Shown piece by piece: positions 28,479 to 37,488 of a DNA stretch of 64,000 bases. How positions within the stretch are numbered: the stretch's first letter is position 1; every line of letters starts with the position of its first letter. The notes beneath the pieces are model-generated. The model did no database searches, was not told the origin of the DNA, and worked only from the letters and a program-made list of their open reading frames with translations. Made by a program: the position numbers and the translations under genes. Location of the stretch: positions 149,388 through 213,387 of the forward strand of contig CACKBL010000002.1 in NCBI GenBank assembly GCA_902598305.1, given 5' to 3'. The stretch is from an uncultured Bacteroidota bacterium (GTDB lineage: Bacteria; Bacteroidota; Bacteroidia; Flavobacteriales; Flavobacteriaceae).

Positions 28479-28723
28479 TAATCTATTTTTTCAACCTCAA
28501 TTTTTTTTGCGATTTCTTCTGTTATTGCTAAATAAAAACCATCTAAAACAATATATAGCAAACCATTTTTTGAAGGGGGTCTCTCTAATGCTATTTCGGC
28601 GCCAGGTATGAATCCTAGTTGAACAAATTTTGTCGGAACATAGTCTGTATGTACTTTAGTAACTTTAACAGTCTGATTTAATTTTATTTTATCTAAAGTC
28701 ATTAAATTTAGGATGGATAACAT
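28478..28723 (-). CDS. feoA: Ferrous iron transport protein A
   Basis: An 81-residue cytosolic SH3-like protein that assists FeoB. Signature features are the LGFIPGAEIALERPP segment and the C-terminal LAITEEIAKKIEV. The start could also be the internal ATG eight codons later (MTLDKIKL), since family members usually begin just before that point. The TAA overlaps the feoB ATG by one base. A near-consensus -7 sequence on the minus strand (CATTTTTG, 28753-28760) precedes it. Confidence 0.9.
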   Translation of the reverse strand: MLSILNLMTLDKIKLNQTVKVTKVHTDYVPTKFVQLGFIPGAEIALERPPSKNGLLYIVLDGFYLAITEEIAKKIEVEKID

Positions 28724-28769
28724 AGTAAAATTAATCTAAAATGATTGGTTTGCAAAAATGATTTACAGA

Positions 28770-29441
28770 CTAGTTATATCCTTCAATTAAAATATCTATA
28801 TCTTCTTTAAGTACTTCTATATCTTCATCATCAGTACCATTATAAAAACCTCTGATTCTTTTTTCTCTGTCGACAAGAACAAAATTTTCTGTATGGATCA
28901 TATCATGAGAATTACTTTCTGCATTTTCTTTAACAACTAAAAATGATTTTCTAGCAAGGGAATAAATTTTTGACTTGTCACCTGTCAACAAATTCCAATA
29001 CTTGTCATCCACCCCTTTTTCAATTGAATATTCTTTTAGAACTTGTACTGAATCTATTTCTGGAGTTACTGAAAATGACAATAATTTAACTTTTTTCTTA
29101 TCTTTAATATAATTTTGAATTTTCAACATGTTGTCGGTCATTATGGGACAAATTGATGGACATGTTGTGAAGAAAAAATCAGCAACATAAACGAACCCAT
29201 CGTAATCCTTTTCTGATATTATTTCTCCATTTTGATTTAAAAATTCGAAACTTTTAATTTTGTGAAATCTCTTCACGTGCTGAATGCTACTATCTACAAG
29301 TTCATTATTTACATCATTTGGCTGAAAAATTGGTAATTTTTTTTTTGGCGTTAATGCATTATAAAAAAGGTATAGAATAACAAATGCAATTGAAGTAAAT
29401 ATGGCTAGAAATAATTTGTACTTATGTATTATTTTATACAT
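28770..29441 (-). CDS. SCO1/SenC family protein
   Basis: A 223-residue membrane-anchored thioredoxin-fold protein with an N-terminal helix (about 10-28). The copper-binding motif is TTCPSICPIM (Cys-x3-Cys), with the distal His in DMIHTENFVLVD. SCO proteins deliver copper to the CuA site of cytochrome c oxidase in the periplasm. Length is normal. It is preceded by its own candidate -7 box and is not overlapping feoA, so it is probably a separate transcript. Confidence 0.92.
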   Translation of the reverse strand: MYKIIHKYKLFLAIFTSIAFVILYLFYNALTPKKKLPIFQPNDVNNELVDSSIQHVKRFHKIKSFEFLNQNGEIISEKDYDGFVYVADFFFTTCPSICPIMTDNMLKIQNYIKDKKKVKLLSFSVTPEIDSVQVLKEYSIEKGVDDKYWNLLTGDKSKIYSLARKSFLVVKENAESNSHDMIHTENFVLVDREKRIRGFYNGTDDEDIEVLKEDIDILIEGYN

Positions 29442-29476
29442 TAATTATCTTTTGTAAAGCATTTAAAATGTTAAAT

Positions 29477-29484
29477 CAAATATA
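29477..29484 (-). promoter_or_regulatory. Candidate -7 box for the SCO gene
   Basis: On the minus strand TATATTTG matches TAnnTTTG, 35 nt upstream of the SCO ATG. A TTG lies 14 nt further upstream, a little short of the usual spacing. Confidence 0.4.
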
Positions 29485-29521
29485 AATTGAAATATAAACA
29501 ATACTAAAAGTTTGAAATGTT

Positions 29522-29529
29522 TATTTTTG
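29522..29529 (+). promoter_or_regulatory. Candidate -7 box for rseP
   Basis: TATTTTTG matches TAnnTTTG and ends 20 nt before the rseP ATG. A clear -33 TTTG at the right distance is not seen. Confidence 0.4.
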
Positions 29530-29549
29530 TGCCTCAATAGGAAAAATTT

Positions 29550-30863
29550 ATGGAAACTTTTCTAATTAAAGCTTTTCAATTTTTATTAAGCTTGTCTTTA
29601 ATCGTAGTATTACACGAACTCGGTCATTTCATCCCCGCAAAAATTTTCAAAACCAAGGTTGAAAAGTTTTATCTTTTTTTTGACATTAAATTCTCTATAT
29701 TCAAAAAGAAAGTTGGCGATACTATATATGGAATTGGGTGGTTACCCTTGGGAGGTTATGTGAAGATTGCTGGTATGATTGACGAGAGCATGGACTTAGA
29801 TCAAATGAAAAAAGATCCTCAGCCATGGGAATTTAGATCAAAACCGGCATGGCAGAGATTGATTATTATGTTAGGGGGGGTTACTGTAAACATTATTTTA
29901 GGGTTTCTTATTTACATGATGATATTATTTATTTGGGGGAAAGACATTATGCCATACACCGACATGCCTGACGGATTTAATGCTTCACCTGTTGCAAAGT
30001 CAATTGGTTTTAGAGATGGAGACGTAGTACTTGAAGTTGACAATAAAGAATTAGAATTAGTAGTTGATATCAATCGTTATCTTTTTCTAAGAAATTCTAA
30101 GAAAGTTAAAGTTAAACATACTAGTGGGAAGATTGAGGTAATTAATATTCCTGAAAATTTTGCCTCTAGGCTATTTGAAGCTGGTGAAATAATCCCCTTA
30201 TCACCAAGAATCAGTAACACTGTTGACAGCATTGTTAAAGGTGGGCCCGCTGATCTCGCAGGAATTAGACCAGGTGATAAAGTTATTGCTCTTTTTGAAG
30301 AAAAAATTTCATCTAGGAACGATATTTCGGTTGACAAGTATTCTAAAAAAGATTCGCTGAAATTTACAATTCAAAGAGAGGGAAACTCAATCGTCAGGTA
30401 TGTATATCCAAAGGAGAATTCATTTTTTGGAGGATATTTTAAGCAAAATTTTAAATTAACTCATGTTGGCTTAACATTCTCCGAAAGTATTATTCAGGGC
30501 TTTAGTTATGGGTATTGGACTCTTTATGAATATATAGCTCAATTCAAATATATTTTTACAAAAAAGGGAGCGTCACAACTAGGTGGCTTTGGTGCAATTG
30601 GCAGCTTGTTCCCCTCAAAATGGGATTGGAAAGGGTTTTGGTCTAGCACCGCCTTAATCTCAATTATACTTGCATTTATGAATATCTTACCCATTCCAGC
30701 ACTGGATGGAGGACATGCAATGTTTCTGATGTATGAAATTATTACTGGAAGAAAAGCGAATGATAAAGTGCTTGAGTATGCACAAGTAATTGGATTCATT
30801 TTTCTAATCACATTAGTTATTTATGCAAACGGAAATGATCTTTACAGATGGCTTTACACATAA
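29550..30863 (+). CDS. rseP: RIP metalloprotease RseP (site-2 protease)
   Basis: A 437-residue intramembrane zinc protease. The zinc motif is HELGHFIPAK (HExxH, about residues 22-26), with the second-half motif PIPALDGGHAMFL near 385. A glycine-rich GWLPLGGYVKIAGM follows the first helix, and one or two PDZ regions occupy about 120-290 (ISNTVDSIVKGGPADLAGIRPGD). It cleaves anti-sigma factors or signal-peptide remnants in the inner membrane. It stands alone on the plus strand; Bacteroidetes copies often sit near dxr, which is not here. Confidence 0.94.
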   Translation: METFLIKAFQFLLSLSLIVVLHELGHFIPAKIFKTKVEKFYLFFDIKFSIFKKKVGDTIYGIGWLPLGGYVKIAGMIDESMDLDQMKKDPQPWEFRSKPAWQRLIIMLGGVTVNIILGFLIYMMILFIWGKDIMPYTDMPDGFNASPVAKSIGFRDGDVVLEVDNKELELVVDINRYLFLRNSKKVKVKHTSGKIEVINIPENFASRLFEAGEIIPLSPRISNTVDSIVKGGPADLAGIRPGDKVIALFEEKISSRNDISVDKYSKKDSLKFTIQREGNSIVRYVYPKENSFFGGYFKQNFKLTHVGLTFSESIIQGFSYGYWTLYEYIAQFKYIFTKKGASQLGGFGAIGSLFPSKWDWKGFWSSTALISIILAFMNILPIPALDGGHAMFLMYEIITGRKANDKVLEYAQVIGFIFLITLVIYANGNDLYRWLYT

Positions 30864-30904
30864 AATATTTTTGTCGTTTTTTTTTCACTAATAATTGTCT
30901 TTTC

Positions 30905-30912
30905 TATATTTG
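30905..30912 (+). promoter_or_regulatory. Candidate -7 box for the secreted protein at 30937
   Basis: TATATTTG matches TAnnTTTG and ends 24 nt before the ATG. A second match, TATTTTTG, lies upstream at 30866-30873. Confidence 0.4.
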
Positions 30913-30936
30913 GGTTATAATGATTAAAAAATCTAT

Positions 30937-31374
30937 ATGAAAAATTTATTTTTTTTATGCTTTCTTTTACTGTTTGTCAATATTTATTCTCAGGAACAGA
31001 AAGCTAGCATTGAAGATTTTGTTGCCGAACATCAAGGTCTTGAAGAAAACGATAGTGGTGAAATAACTCCAATAAACGATAGAGAAATCAACAAAAAAAT
31101 TCGTTTTTTTATCGAAGAGAGATTTGTAAACGTCGAATTTACTCGAAACATAATTTGGGACAATTATCAAACTTTTATAAGTCCTTATGATAGATACCAC
31201 TACCATACTTTTATAGTTCAAGTTAAGGTTCAAGGGCATGATAGGTTGAAATATCTTGAAGTCACATATTATCCTAGAACTCAAAAAGTAGAGAGTGGAT
31301 TTGAGTGGGATGATAACTCAATGGAATTTGAAGATAAAACAAAAGTAAAAGAAGTAGAAGCTATTAACTCGTAA
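30937..31374 (+). CDS. Small secreted protein of unknown function
   Basis: A 145-residue protein with a clear signal peptide (NLFFLCFLLLFVNIYSQ, cleavage near residue 18). The mature part is acidic and rich in aromatic residues, with NREIN- and YDRYHYHTF-type segments and no recognised catalytic motif. I do not recognise the family. It lies between rseP and the convergent PdeM gene with its own -7 candidate, so it is likely monocistronic and exported to the periplasm or beyond. Confidence 0.75.
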   Translation: MKNLFFLCFLLLFVNIYSQEQKASIEDFVAEHQGLEENDSGEITPINDREINKKIRFFIEERFVNVEFTRNIIWDNYQTFISPYDRYHYHTFIVQVKVQGHDRLKYLEVTYYPRTQKVESGFEWDDNSMEFEDKTKVKEVEAINS

Positions 31375-31393
31375 AAGTTTATTTTCTATACTT

Positions 31394-32041
31394 TTATTTG
31401 TTTAATTTTTCTTTTACTTCAATAATTTCCCTTTTTGTTATTACAAACACCTTATCGTTGTTTTTAATTTTTGGAAAGTGCATTCCAGTAAAACCACCAA
31501 AAGAAGGTAATATTATTTGATTTTTGTTATAAATAAAACATGGCAATTTTATTAATTGTCTTCCTTTTCCGATTAGTTTTACTCCTGGATGGATATGTCC
31601 AGAAAAAACAAAAAAATCATTTATTTTTTTAGGATGATGTGTAAAAAAAAACTTTTCAATTGTTAAATCTTCATAAGATTCAATTCCTATTTGTTTGAAT
31701 TTATATTTTGGAATGATATCATGGTTCCCCCTTATTAAAATAATTTTTAATGAACTTTTTTTAACCCAATTTTCAAACAAAAACCATTCATTATTAAGGG
31801 AGCTATGAAATAAATCTCCCAAAAAAATTACTCTGGAAAAATTAAGTGAATTTTTTAGTCTAGAAATCTTTTCATAAAAAACTCCTTGAGCTTTTCTAGG
31901 AACAGGTATACCACTTTTCCTAAAATGTCCTACTTTGCCCAAATGTATATCCGCAAGCAAAAGAGTATCTTTTTCCTTCCAAAATATTGCCCCGGTTTTA
32001 TGTAAGTAAAAGTGATTTTTAAAAATGATTATTTCTTTCAT
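31394..32041 (-). CDS. pdeM: Ligase-associated DNA damage response endonuclease PdeM
   Basis: A 215-residue calcineurin-like metallophosphoesterase. The five metal motifs are visible: LADIHLGKVGHF (DxH), FLGDLFHS (GD), IRGNHDIIP (GNHD), FFTHHPK and FSGHIHPG (GHxH). The IHLGK and FRKSGIPVP context is that of PdeM, the Mn2+-dependent endonuclease of the Lhr-core/ligase/exonuclease cluster studied in Pseudomonas putida. Last gene of the four-gene repair operon; its start overlaps the helicase stop by 4 nt. Confidence 0.9.
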   Translation of the reverse strand: MKEIIIFKNHFYLHKTGAIFWKEKDTLLLADIHLGKVGHFRKSGIPVPRKAQGVFYEKISRLKNSLNFSRVIFLGDLFHSSLNNEWFLFENWVKKSSLKIILIRGNHDIIPKYKFKQIGIESYEDLTIEKFFFTHHPKKINDFFVFSGHIHPGVKLIGKGRQLIKLPCFIYNKNQIILPSFGGFTGMHFPKIKNNDKVFVITKREIIEVKEKLNK

Positions 32042-34455
32042 TTCATTGACATTTCAAGCTTTAAATACATTTTTCTAATTCGGTCCTCAACGCTTTCAGA
32101 TGATAATTTACTTCTAATTCTATCAGTAATTAACGGAAATGATAATGGTGTTGGGTATTTACAGTCTTTCCAAACTATTTTTAGATTTTCAATTTTTTCA
32201 AAAGTCCTCTGTATTCTTGGACTTTCTATGCCATGATCAAAAGTTTCGTTTATGGCTTGCAGATAAAGTAAGTTCTCGGGTTCGTGTTCTTTAAATACAT
32301 CATAAAATAATTGAGATCCCGACTGAAGGTGCTTTGTTTTAACAGGTCTTCTAGGGTATCCCTGAAAAACCAATCCGGAAATTACCGCTATTTCTCTAAA
32401 TTTTCTCCTGCTCATTTCAGAAATATTTATACTTTTTGAAAGGTCATCTAACAAATACTCCTTTGTTAATAAATTATTTTCTAGAAAAATATTTCTATCA
32501 AACTCTTGATCTGATAAAAGCTCAAATCCGTAATCATTAACGGATATCGTAAAAGTTATGGGTTTTAGTAAGCTAATTCTATATGCAAGTAAACTTGATA
32601 TTGCCTCGTTGACTGCATAACCTTCAAAAAGATAAAATAAAGTATGAAAACCCTCCCTAGTTTTAAATCGCTCAATAAGTAATTCATCACTGTTTGGTAT
32701 TTTTGATTCTCTGTTTTGTTGTTTAAAAATACTTTTCAGAGCTTTGAACTCAAGTGTTGAGTAATTTTTTTTGTTGTGAAAAGTATTTTTTAAAAGGTCA
32801 CTTAAATTAGAACTAAAACTAAATCTTCCTCCAATCCAAGCTGGTATTTTAGCTTTTTTTACTTTTGATTTTCTAACTATAACTTCCATCCCATTCAGGG
32901 TTAAAAGTTCTAAATTTCTCCCTGCAAATGTAAAAACGTCACCCCTAGATAACTTTGATATGAACCATTCCTCAATTGTACCTAAATATTTACCTGTTTG
33001 GTATTTGATTTTTAGTACCGAATCACTAACAATAGTACCCATTGAAAGCCTGTGCCTTAAAGCAACTCCTTTGTCAAGAACGGTCATCATTCCATCTTCT
33101 GAAATATGCACTTTTTTGAATTCATCATAATATTCTAGAGATTGGCTTCCTTTAGTTAAAAAATTTAGAATCCATTTCCATTTATTAGAATTGATTGCAT
33201 GAAAACTAAATGTTTTTTTTATTATTGGAAAAATTTGGTCAGGAAAAAACCCTCCTCCAACCGCAAGAGTAGTTAAAAATTGTAACAGTACGTCATAGGA
33301 ATTAATATGTGGTAGTCGGTCTTCAATCATTTGTTTTTTAATTCCCTCTTGTAGGGCTACAGATTCAATTAATTCAATTGCGTGGGTGGGAAGAAAATAA
33401 ATTGTACTAGGATTATTTGGTTGGTGTCCACTTCTACCTGCCCTTTGAATAAATCTTCCAACACCTTTGGGACTTCCGACTTGAATGCATGTTTCAACTG
33501 GGCTAAAGTCAACTCCCAGGTCAAGACTAGAAGTACATACGACAACCTTTAATTTCTTTTCTCTAAGACCATTTTCTACCCATAGCCTTATTTTTTTGTC
33601 TATACTTCCATGATGCATTGCAATTACTCCAGCTAATTCTGGATAAGAATGAATGATTTTGTGATACCACATTTCACACTGCGAACGCGTATTGGTAAAT
33701 ATTAAAGTCGTTTTACCTTTTCTAATAATTTTTATAACCTCATCTATCAAATGAGTACCTAAATGACCTCTCCACGGAAATCTCTCCATACTTTTTGGAA
33801 TTATGGATTTGACGTTTATTCTCTTTTTTATTTTAGATGTAATGGTTTTAAAATTATTCCCCAATCCCATTAATATTTCGCCAGCAAGTTCTTTATTCCC
33901 TAATGTTGCAGAAATACCTATTGTTTTGAGTTTTGGTATTAGAAATCTAAGGTATGAGATAGCTAATTCTGTCTGAACACCTCTTTTTGTTCCTAAAAGC
34001 TCATGCCACTCATCAACTACTACGGCTCTCAAATTTTTAAAAAAATCTTTGTGTTTTTTTGAACTCAGAAGAACATGTAGACTCTCAGGAGTGGTAATTA
34101 AACCAAAAGGAAAGTTTTGGTTTTGTTTTATTCTTCTACTTTGTGGAGTATCTCCTGTTCTTAAGTCAACTTTTATTCCAGTTTTTAAATCTGAACTTAG
34201 CTGTTGTGTGGATTTTTGGATTTCAACAGCCAAGGCTCTAAGTGGGGTAATCCATATAATATTTATCCCTTCTTTAATTTCTTTTAATTCAAAATATTCA
34301 TTCAATATGCCTCCCCAAATAGCATATGTTTTTCCTGTCCCGGTTGGGGCATGAAGCATTAAATTTTCTCCTTTATTGTAGTGTTCCCAACATTCAATTT
34401 GAAAATCCTGAGGTCTCCAACCATTTGATTTAAACCATTTTTCAACAGGAGTCAT
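32038..34455 (-). CDS. Ligase-associated Lhr-core type DEXH helicase
   Basis: An 805-residue superfamily 2 helicase. Motif I is HAPTGTGKT (about 35-43), motif II VDEWHELLG (DEWH in place of DExH), motif III SATLGN, motif VI QRAGRSGHQPN. The C-terminal half after about 450 has the winged-helix and beta-barrel regions of Lhr-core proteins, including FTFAGRNLELL. It is the 3'-5' translocase of the ligase-associated damage response cluster. Overlaps both the ligase gene and the pdeM gene by 4 nt. Confidence 0.92.
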   Translation of the reverse strand: MTPVEKWFKSNGWRPQDFQIECWEHYNKGENLMLHAPTGTGKTYAIWGGILNEYFELKEIKEGINIIWITPLRALAVEIQKSTQQLSSDLKTGIKVDLRTGDTPQSRRIKQNQNFPFGLITTPESLHVLLSSKKHKDFFKNLRAVVVDEWHELLGTKRGVQTELAISYLRFLIPKLKTIGISATLGNKELAGEILMGLGNNFKTITSKIKKRINVKSIIPKSMERFPWRGHLGTHLIDEVIKIIRKGKTTLIFTNTRSQCEMWYHKIIHSYPELAGVIAMHHGSIDKKIRLWVENGLREKKLKVVVCTSSLDLGVDFSPVETCIQVGSPKGVGRFIQRAGRSGHQPNNPSTIYFLPTHAIELIESVALQEGIKKQMIEDRLPHINSYDVLLQFLTTLAVGGGFFPDQIFPIIKKTFSFHAINSNKWKWILNFLTKGSQSLEYYDEFKKVHISEDGMMTVLDKGVALRHRLSMGTIVSDSVLKIKYQTGKYLGTIEEWFISKLSRGDVFTFAGRNLELLTLNGMEVIVRKSKVKKAKIPAWIGGRFSFSSNLSDLLKNTFHNKKNYSTLEFKALKSIFKQQNRESKIPNSDELLIERFKTREGFHTLFYLFEGYAVNEAISSLLAYRISLLKPITFTISVNDYGFELLSDQEFDRNIFLENNLLTKEYLLDDLSKSINISEMSRRKFREIAVISGLVFQGYPRRPVKTKHLQSGSQLFYDVFKEHEPENLLYLQAINETFDHGIESPRIQRTFEKIENLKIVWKDCKYPTPLSFPLITDRIRSKLSSESVEDRIRKMYLKLEMSMK

Positions 34456-36038
34456 GCTAACAACTTTTTTAAATCTTCAACGGAATTAGCCTCGGCAATT
34501 TTTTTGTCATGTCTTTGTCTTAAAATCCTAGGGAAACGTACTGAAACTCCGCTTTTGTGCCTTGACGACAATGAAACTCCTTCAAATGCTATTTCAAAAA
34601 CTAATTGAGGTTTCACTTGTCTTACTGGACCAAATCTATTTAATGTATTTTGCTTCACAAATCTATCAACCTCTTTTATCTCTCTATCATTTAGTCCTGA
34701 ATATGCCTTAGCAAAAGTTACCAACTCTCCATTATTCCATAATGCAAAAGTGTAATCCGTATATAAATTTGTTCTTCTTCCGTGACCTCTCATTGCATAA
34801 GTCAAAACAGCATCAATAGTTTTTGGGTCAGATTTCCATTTCCACCAATTCCCCTTTATTCTTCCAACTTCGTATATTGAGTCTTTTCGTTTTATCATCA
34901 GTCCTTCGCTCTTTTTTTTACTAGCATTTTCCCTCTCCTTCTCAACTTCGTCCCAACTTTCAAATTTCATATGATTGGATAATCTAATCGGAGATGAAAG
35001 TTTTGAATTACTTTTTAAAATGACTTCTAATTTTTTTTGTCTCTCAAACAAAGGTTGAGTCCTTATATCTTTCCCTCCTATTTCAAGAAGATCGTAAGCC
35101 ATTATAATGATAGGATTTTCATGCAAATCCCTTTTGGAAATATTTTTTTTTCCAATCCTTTTTTGCAAAGTGTTAAAATCTCCAATTACTCCATTTTTAA
35201 AGGGTAATAATTCACCATCTATAACCGTTCCATTTGGAAGTTGTTCTGATAAAATTTTTAGTTCAGGGAAATTTTTTGTTATCAAATCTTCACCTCTACT
35301 CCATAAGTAAAAATTGTCATCTCTAACAATTAATTGCGCTCTCATGCCATCCCACTTATGTTCTATATGCCATTCACTTACATCCGATTTTGAAAATAAA
35401 TCTAAATCTATTGGGTAAGCTAGATAAAATGGGTACGGTTTTGATAATTGATCTTTTGGATTAGGATTGATTATTAATTTTTCAAGAGTCGTTGACTGTG
35501 GGTCCCATTCTCCCATTAAACGGTGAGCAATAATATGTTCTTCGATATTTACTGCTTTGGACAAGGCTCTGGTCATCAATTTTTGGCTTATCCCAATTCT
35601 AAATCCACCAGTTAAAATTTTATTAAATACAAATCTTTCATAGTTATTAAAACCCTTCCACCTTTTCAAAATATATTTTTTTTTCTCTTCATCTTTTTTA
35701 TCTTTTAACGATATTATTTCTTTAATACACTCAGTTAAAGATATTTTTATAGAAGAATCATCTTGAGTGATTAATAAAGATATTGTCTCAGCAAGATCTC
35801 CAACTATGTGATATGATTCTTCAAAAAGCCACTGAGGCAAATTACTCTCCTCTGAGGCCCATTGTCTAAGAAGAGTCGTCGTCAATGGCCTTTTAGGTCT
35901 TCTGTGAGACATTAGAGCGATAGCCCATAGCATATCCTCATTTGAAGATTCTAAAAAATAATTTGATAAAGCTTCAACTTTAAGATTAGTCTTATTTGTG
36001 CTGTCAAGAGTTTTAATTAAGCTTGCAAATTTTCTCAC
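34452..36038 (-). CDS. ATP-dependent DNA ligase (repair-operon type)
   Basis: A 528-residue ATP-dependent ligase. An N-terminal helical DNA-binding domain (1-200) precedes the nucleotidyltransferase domain, with the AMP-accepting Lys228 in EHKWDGMR (motif I), SRGEDL (Ia), VIDGELLPF (III), SEGLMIKRKDS (IV) and KWKSDPKTIDAVL (V). An OB domain follows, with RFPRILRQRHDK near the end. It is distinct from NAD-dependent LigA. Second gene of the repair operon; starts within the end of the exonuclease gene (4-nt overlap). Confidence 0.94.
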   Translation of the reverse strand: MRKFASLIKTLDSTNKTNLKVEALSNYFLESSNEDMLWAIALMSHRRPKRPLTTTLLRQWASEESNLPQWLFEESYHIVGDLAETISLLITQDDSSIKISLTECIKEIISLKDKKDEEKKKYILKRWKGFNNYERFVFNKILTGGFRIGISQKLMTRALSKAVNIEEHIIAHRLMGEWDPQSTTLEKLIINPNPKDQLSKPYPFYLAYPIDLDLFSKSDVSEWHIEHKWDGMRAQLIVRDDNFYLWSRGEDLITKNFPELKILSEQLPNGTVIDGELLPFKNGVIGDFNTLQKRIGKKNISKRDLHENPIIIMAYDLLEIGGKDIRTQPLFERQKKLEVILKSNSKLSSPIRLSNHMKFESWDEVEKERENASKKKSEGLMIKRKDSIYEVGRIKGNWWKWKSDPKTIDAVLTYAMRGHGRRTNLYTDYTFALWNNGELVTFAKAYSGLNDREIKEVDRFVKQNTLNRFGPVRQVKPQLVFEIAFEGVSLSSRHKSGVSVRFPRILRQRHDKKIAEANSVEDLKKLLA

Positions 36039-37036
36039 TTTAGATTTTCTGTTTCTGGTGTTTCTTGTTCGTATTCTGTTTTTTCTGACAGCGCATTTAG
36101 TCCTTGTTCATTTAAATACTTCGCAAAAATATCGGTATAACCATGAGTAGTAATTACATTCTCACATTCTGTTGAATTGATTGCAGATAACAATCCATCC
36201 CAGTCTGCATGATCAGATAACACAAATGACCTGTCCACAGCTCTTCTTCTTCTTGCACCTCTTATAGCCATCCATCCCGACGCATATCCAGTGGATGTAA
36301 TTCCAAATTTTTTACTCCATGCACTTCCCAAAACAGCAGGTGGTGCAAGTACTAGGTTACCCTCAATTTCCTTTTTTGAGGTATCTCTTGTGATGAGGGT
36401 CGTTTTGGGAAAATCTATTTTGGATCTTAAAACTTCTGTCATTTTTTCAGTGGCTCCGTGTGTGAAAATTTTTCCAATTTCAGGCTCTAAATTTTTTAAC
36501 AATCTTTGAATTTTTCCAAGGGAGTAGCCCATTAATAAACTGGTAACACCATTTGATTTATTTTCAGCCCACCAATTGTTTATTTGATCATGAACTACTT
36601 TTGGTTTTTCCCACTTATAAACTGGTAATCCAAAAGTACATTCTGTTATGAATGTATTGCATTTGATTGGTTCATAAGGAGTAGAAATTTTATCATCCTG
36701 GGTTTTAAAATCGCCTGTGAAAACCCAAACTTCACCTTTATATTCTACTCTTATTTGCGACGAGCCGGGAACATGTCCAGCAGGATGGAATGAAAAAGTA
36801 ACACCATTGATTTGAAATTTGTCTCCATATTTTTTTCCCAAAACACTAATATCTCCTAACCTGTGTTTTAAAATAGGGACATTATCGATTTGGGTTATAT
36901 AACTTTTACTACCCCATCTTGCGTGATCAGAATGCCCGTGAGTAATTATCGCTTTTTTTACTCCCCTCCAAGGGTCTAAATAAACATCAGCCTTAGAACA
37001 ATAGATACCATTAGATGTAAATTCGAGTAATTTCAT
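36035..37036 (-). CDS. Ligase-associated DNA damage response exonuclease (MBL-fold, SNM1-like)
   Basis: A 333-residue metallo-beta-lactamase-fold nuclease. The metal site is ITHGHSDHARWG (HxHxDH), with FHPAGHVPGS and VFTGDFKTQ as the next ligands and SDHADWDG and TTHGYTD near the C-terminus, a CPSF/SNM1-like pattern. Family members in this operon are predicted DNA exonucleases. First of the four overlapping repair genes, 35 nt downstream of the 55-residue zinc-ribbon gene on the same strand. Confidence 0.92.
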   Translation of the reverse strand: MKLLEFTSNGIYCSKADVYLDPWRGVKKAIITHGHSDHARWGSKSYITQIDNVPILKHRLGDISVLGKKYGDKFQINGVTFSFHPAGHVPGSSQIRVEYKGEVWVFTGDFKTQDDKISTPYEPIKCNTFITECTFGLPVYKWEKPKVVHDQINNWWAENKSNGVTSLLMGYSLGKIQRLLKNLEPEIGKIFTHGATEKMTEVLRSKIDFPKTTLITRDTSKKEIEGNLVLAPPAVLGSAWSKKFGITSTGYASGWMAIRGARRRRAVDRSFVLSDHADWDGLLSAINSTECENVITTHGYTDIFAKYLNEQGLNALSEKTEYEQETPETENLK

Positions 37037-37071
37037 TTAATAAATATTTAATCATGAAAATGCTTTTAAAT

Positions 37072-37239
37072 TTAACCTTTCCATGTTCCTCCATACATAT
37101 AACTATCATTTCTAGGTTTTACAATCAATAAGCAAACTTTACAAATAAAAACCCAATCCTTATTAGAATAATGTTTTGATAGATATTTTACTCTATAAAG
37201 GCTGTTAAATTCATTTTTACATTTCTCGCATTTCTTCAT
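37072..37239 (-). CDS. Small zinc-ribbon protein upstream of the repair operon
   Basis: A 55-residue protein read from ATG 37239. It has two CxxC pairs, MKKCEKCKNEF at the N-terminus and FICKVC near residue 33, spaced like a zinc ribbon, and ends MYGGTWKG. The ORF is too short for standard cut-offs, but Cys placement and ends look like a real gene. It lies 35 nt before the exonuclease gene on the same strand, so it may be the first cistron of the repair transcript. Function unknown. Confidence 0.7.
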   Translation of the reverse strand: MKKCEKCKNEFNSLYRVKYLSKHYSNKDWVFICKVCLLIVKPRNDSYMYGGTWKG

Positions 37240-37253
37240 TTATTTCAATATCC

Positions 37254-37261
37254 TATTTTTG
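37254..37261 (+). promoter_or_regulatory. Candidate -7 box for the Kazal-DUF4832 genes
   Basis: TATTTTTG matches TAnnTTTG and ends 11 nt before the Kazal gene ATG. It lies just upstream of the divergent zinc-ribbon gene's start. Confidence 0.4.
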
Positions 37262-37272
37262 TAGTTTATAAA

Positions 37273-37488
37273 ATGAGAGCTATAATCCTTACAGTTGCCA
37301 TATTTTATCATTGTGCTAAAGATAACGATTCACATGATTGTATCGATGAATTAAAAATTTCTAATACTGTTTGTATAGAAATATACGATCCAGTCTGTGG
37401 TTGCAATAATAAAACATATTCAAATGATTGTTATGCAAATGCTAATGGAATTACTTATTATACTAAAGGAGAATGTAAGGTGAATTGA
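37273..37488 (+). CDS. Kazal-type protease-inhibitor-like lipoprotein
   Basis: A 71-residue protein. The N-terminal hydrophobic segment AIILTVAIFYHC looks like a short lipoprotein signal. Residues about 23-68 have the Kazal pattern: CIEIYDPVCGCNNKTYSNDC, then YANANGI and GEC, with the typical DPVCG-x-N-x-TY-x-N-x-C core and Cys spacing. Kazal domains inhibit serine proteases in animals; the target here is unknown. Its TGA overlaps the ATG of the DUF4832 gene by one base (TGATG). Confidence 0.8.
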   Translation: MRAIILTVAIFYHCAKDNDSHDCIDELKISNTVCIEIYDPVCGCNNKTYSNDCYANANGITYYTKGECKVN

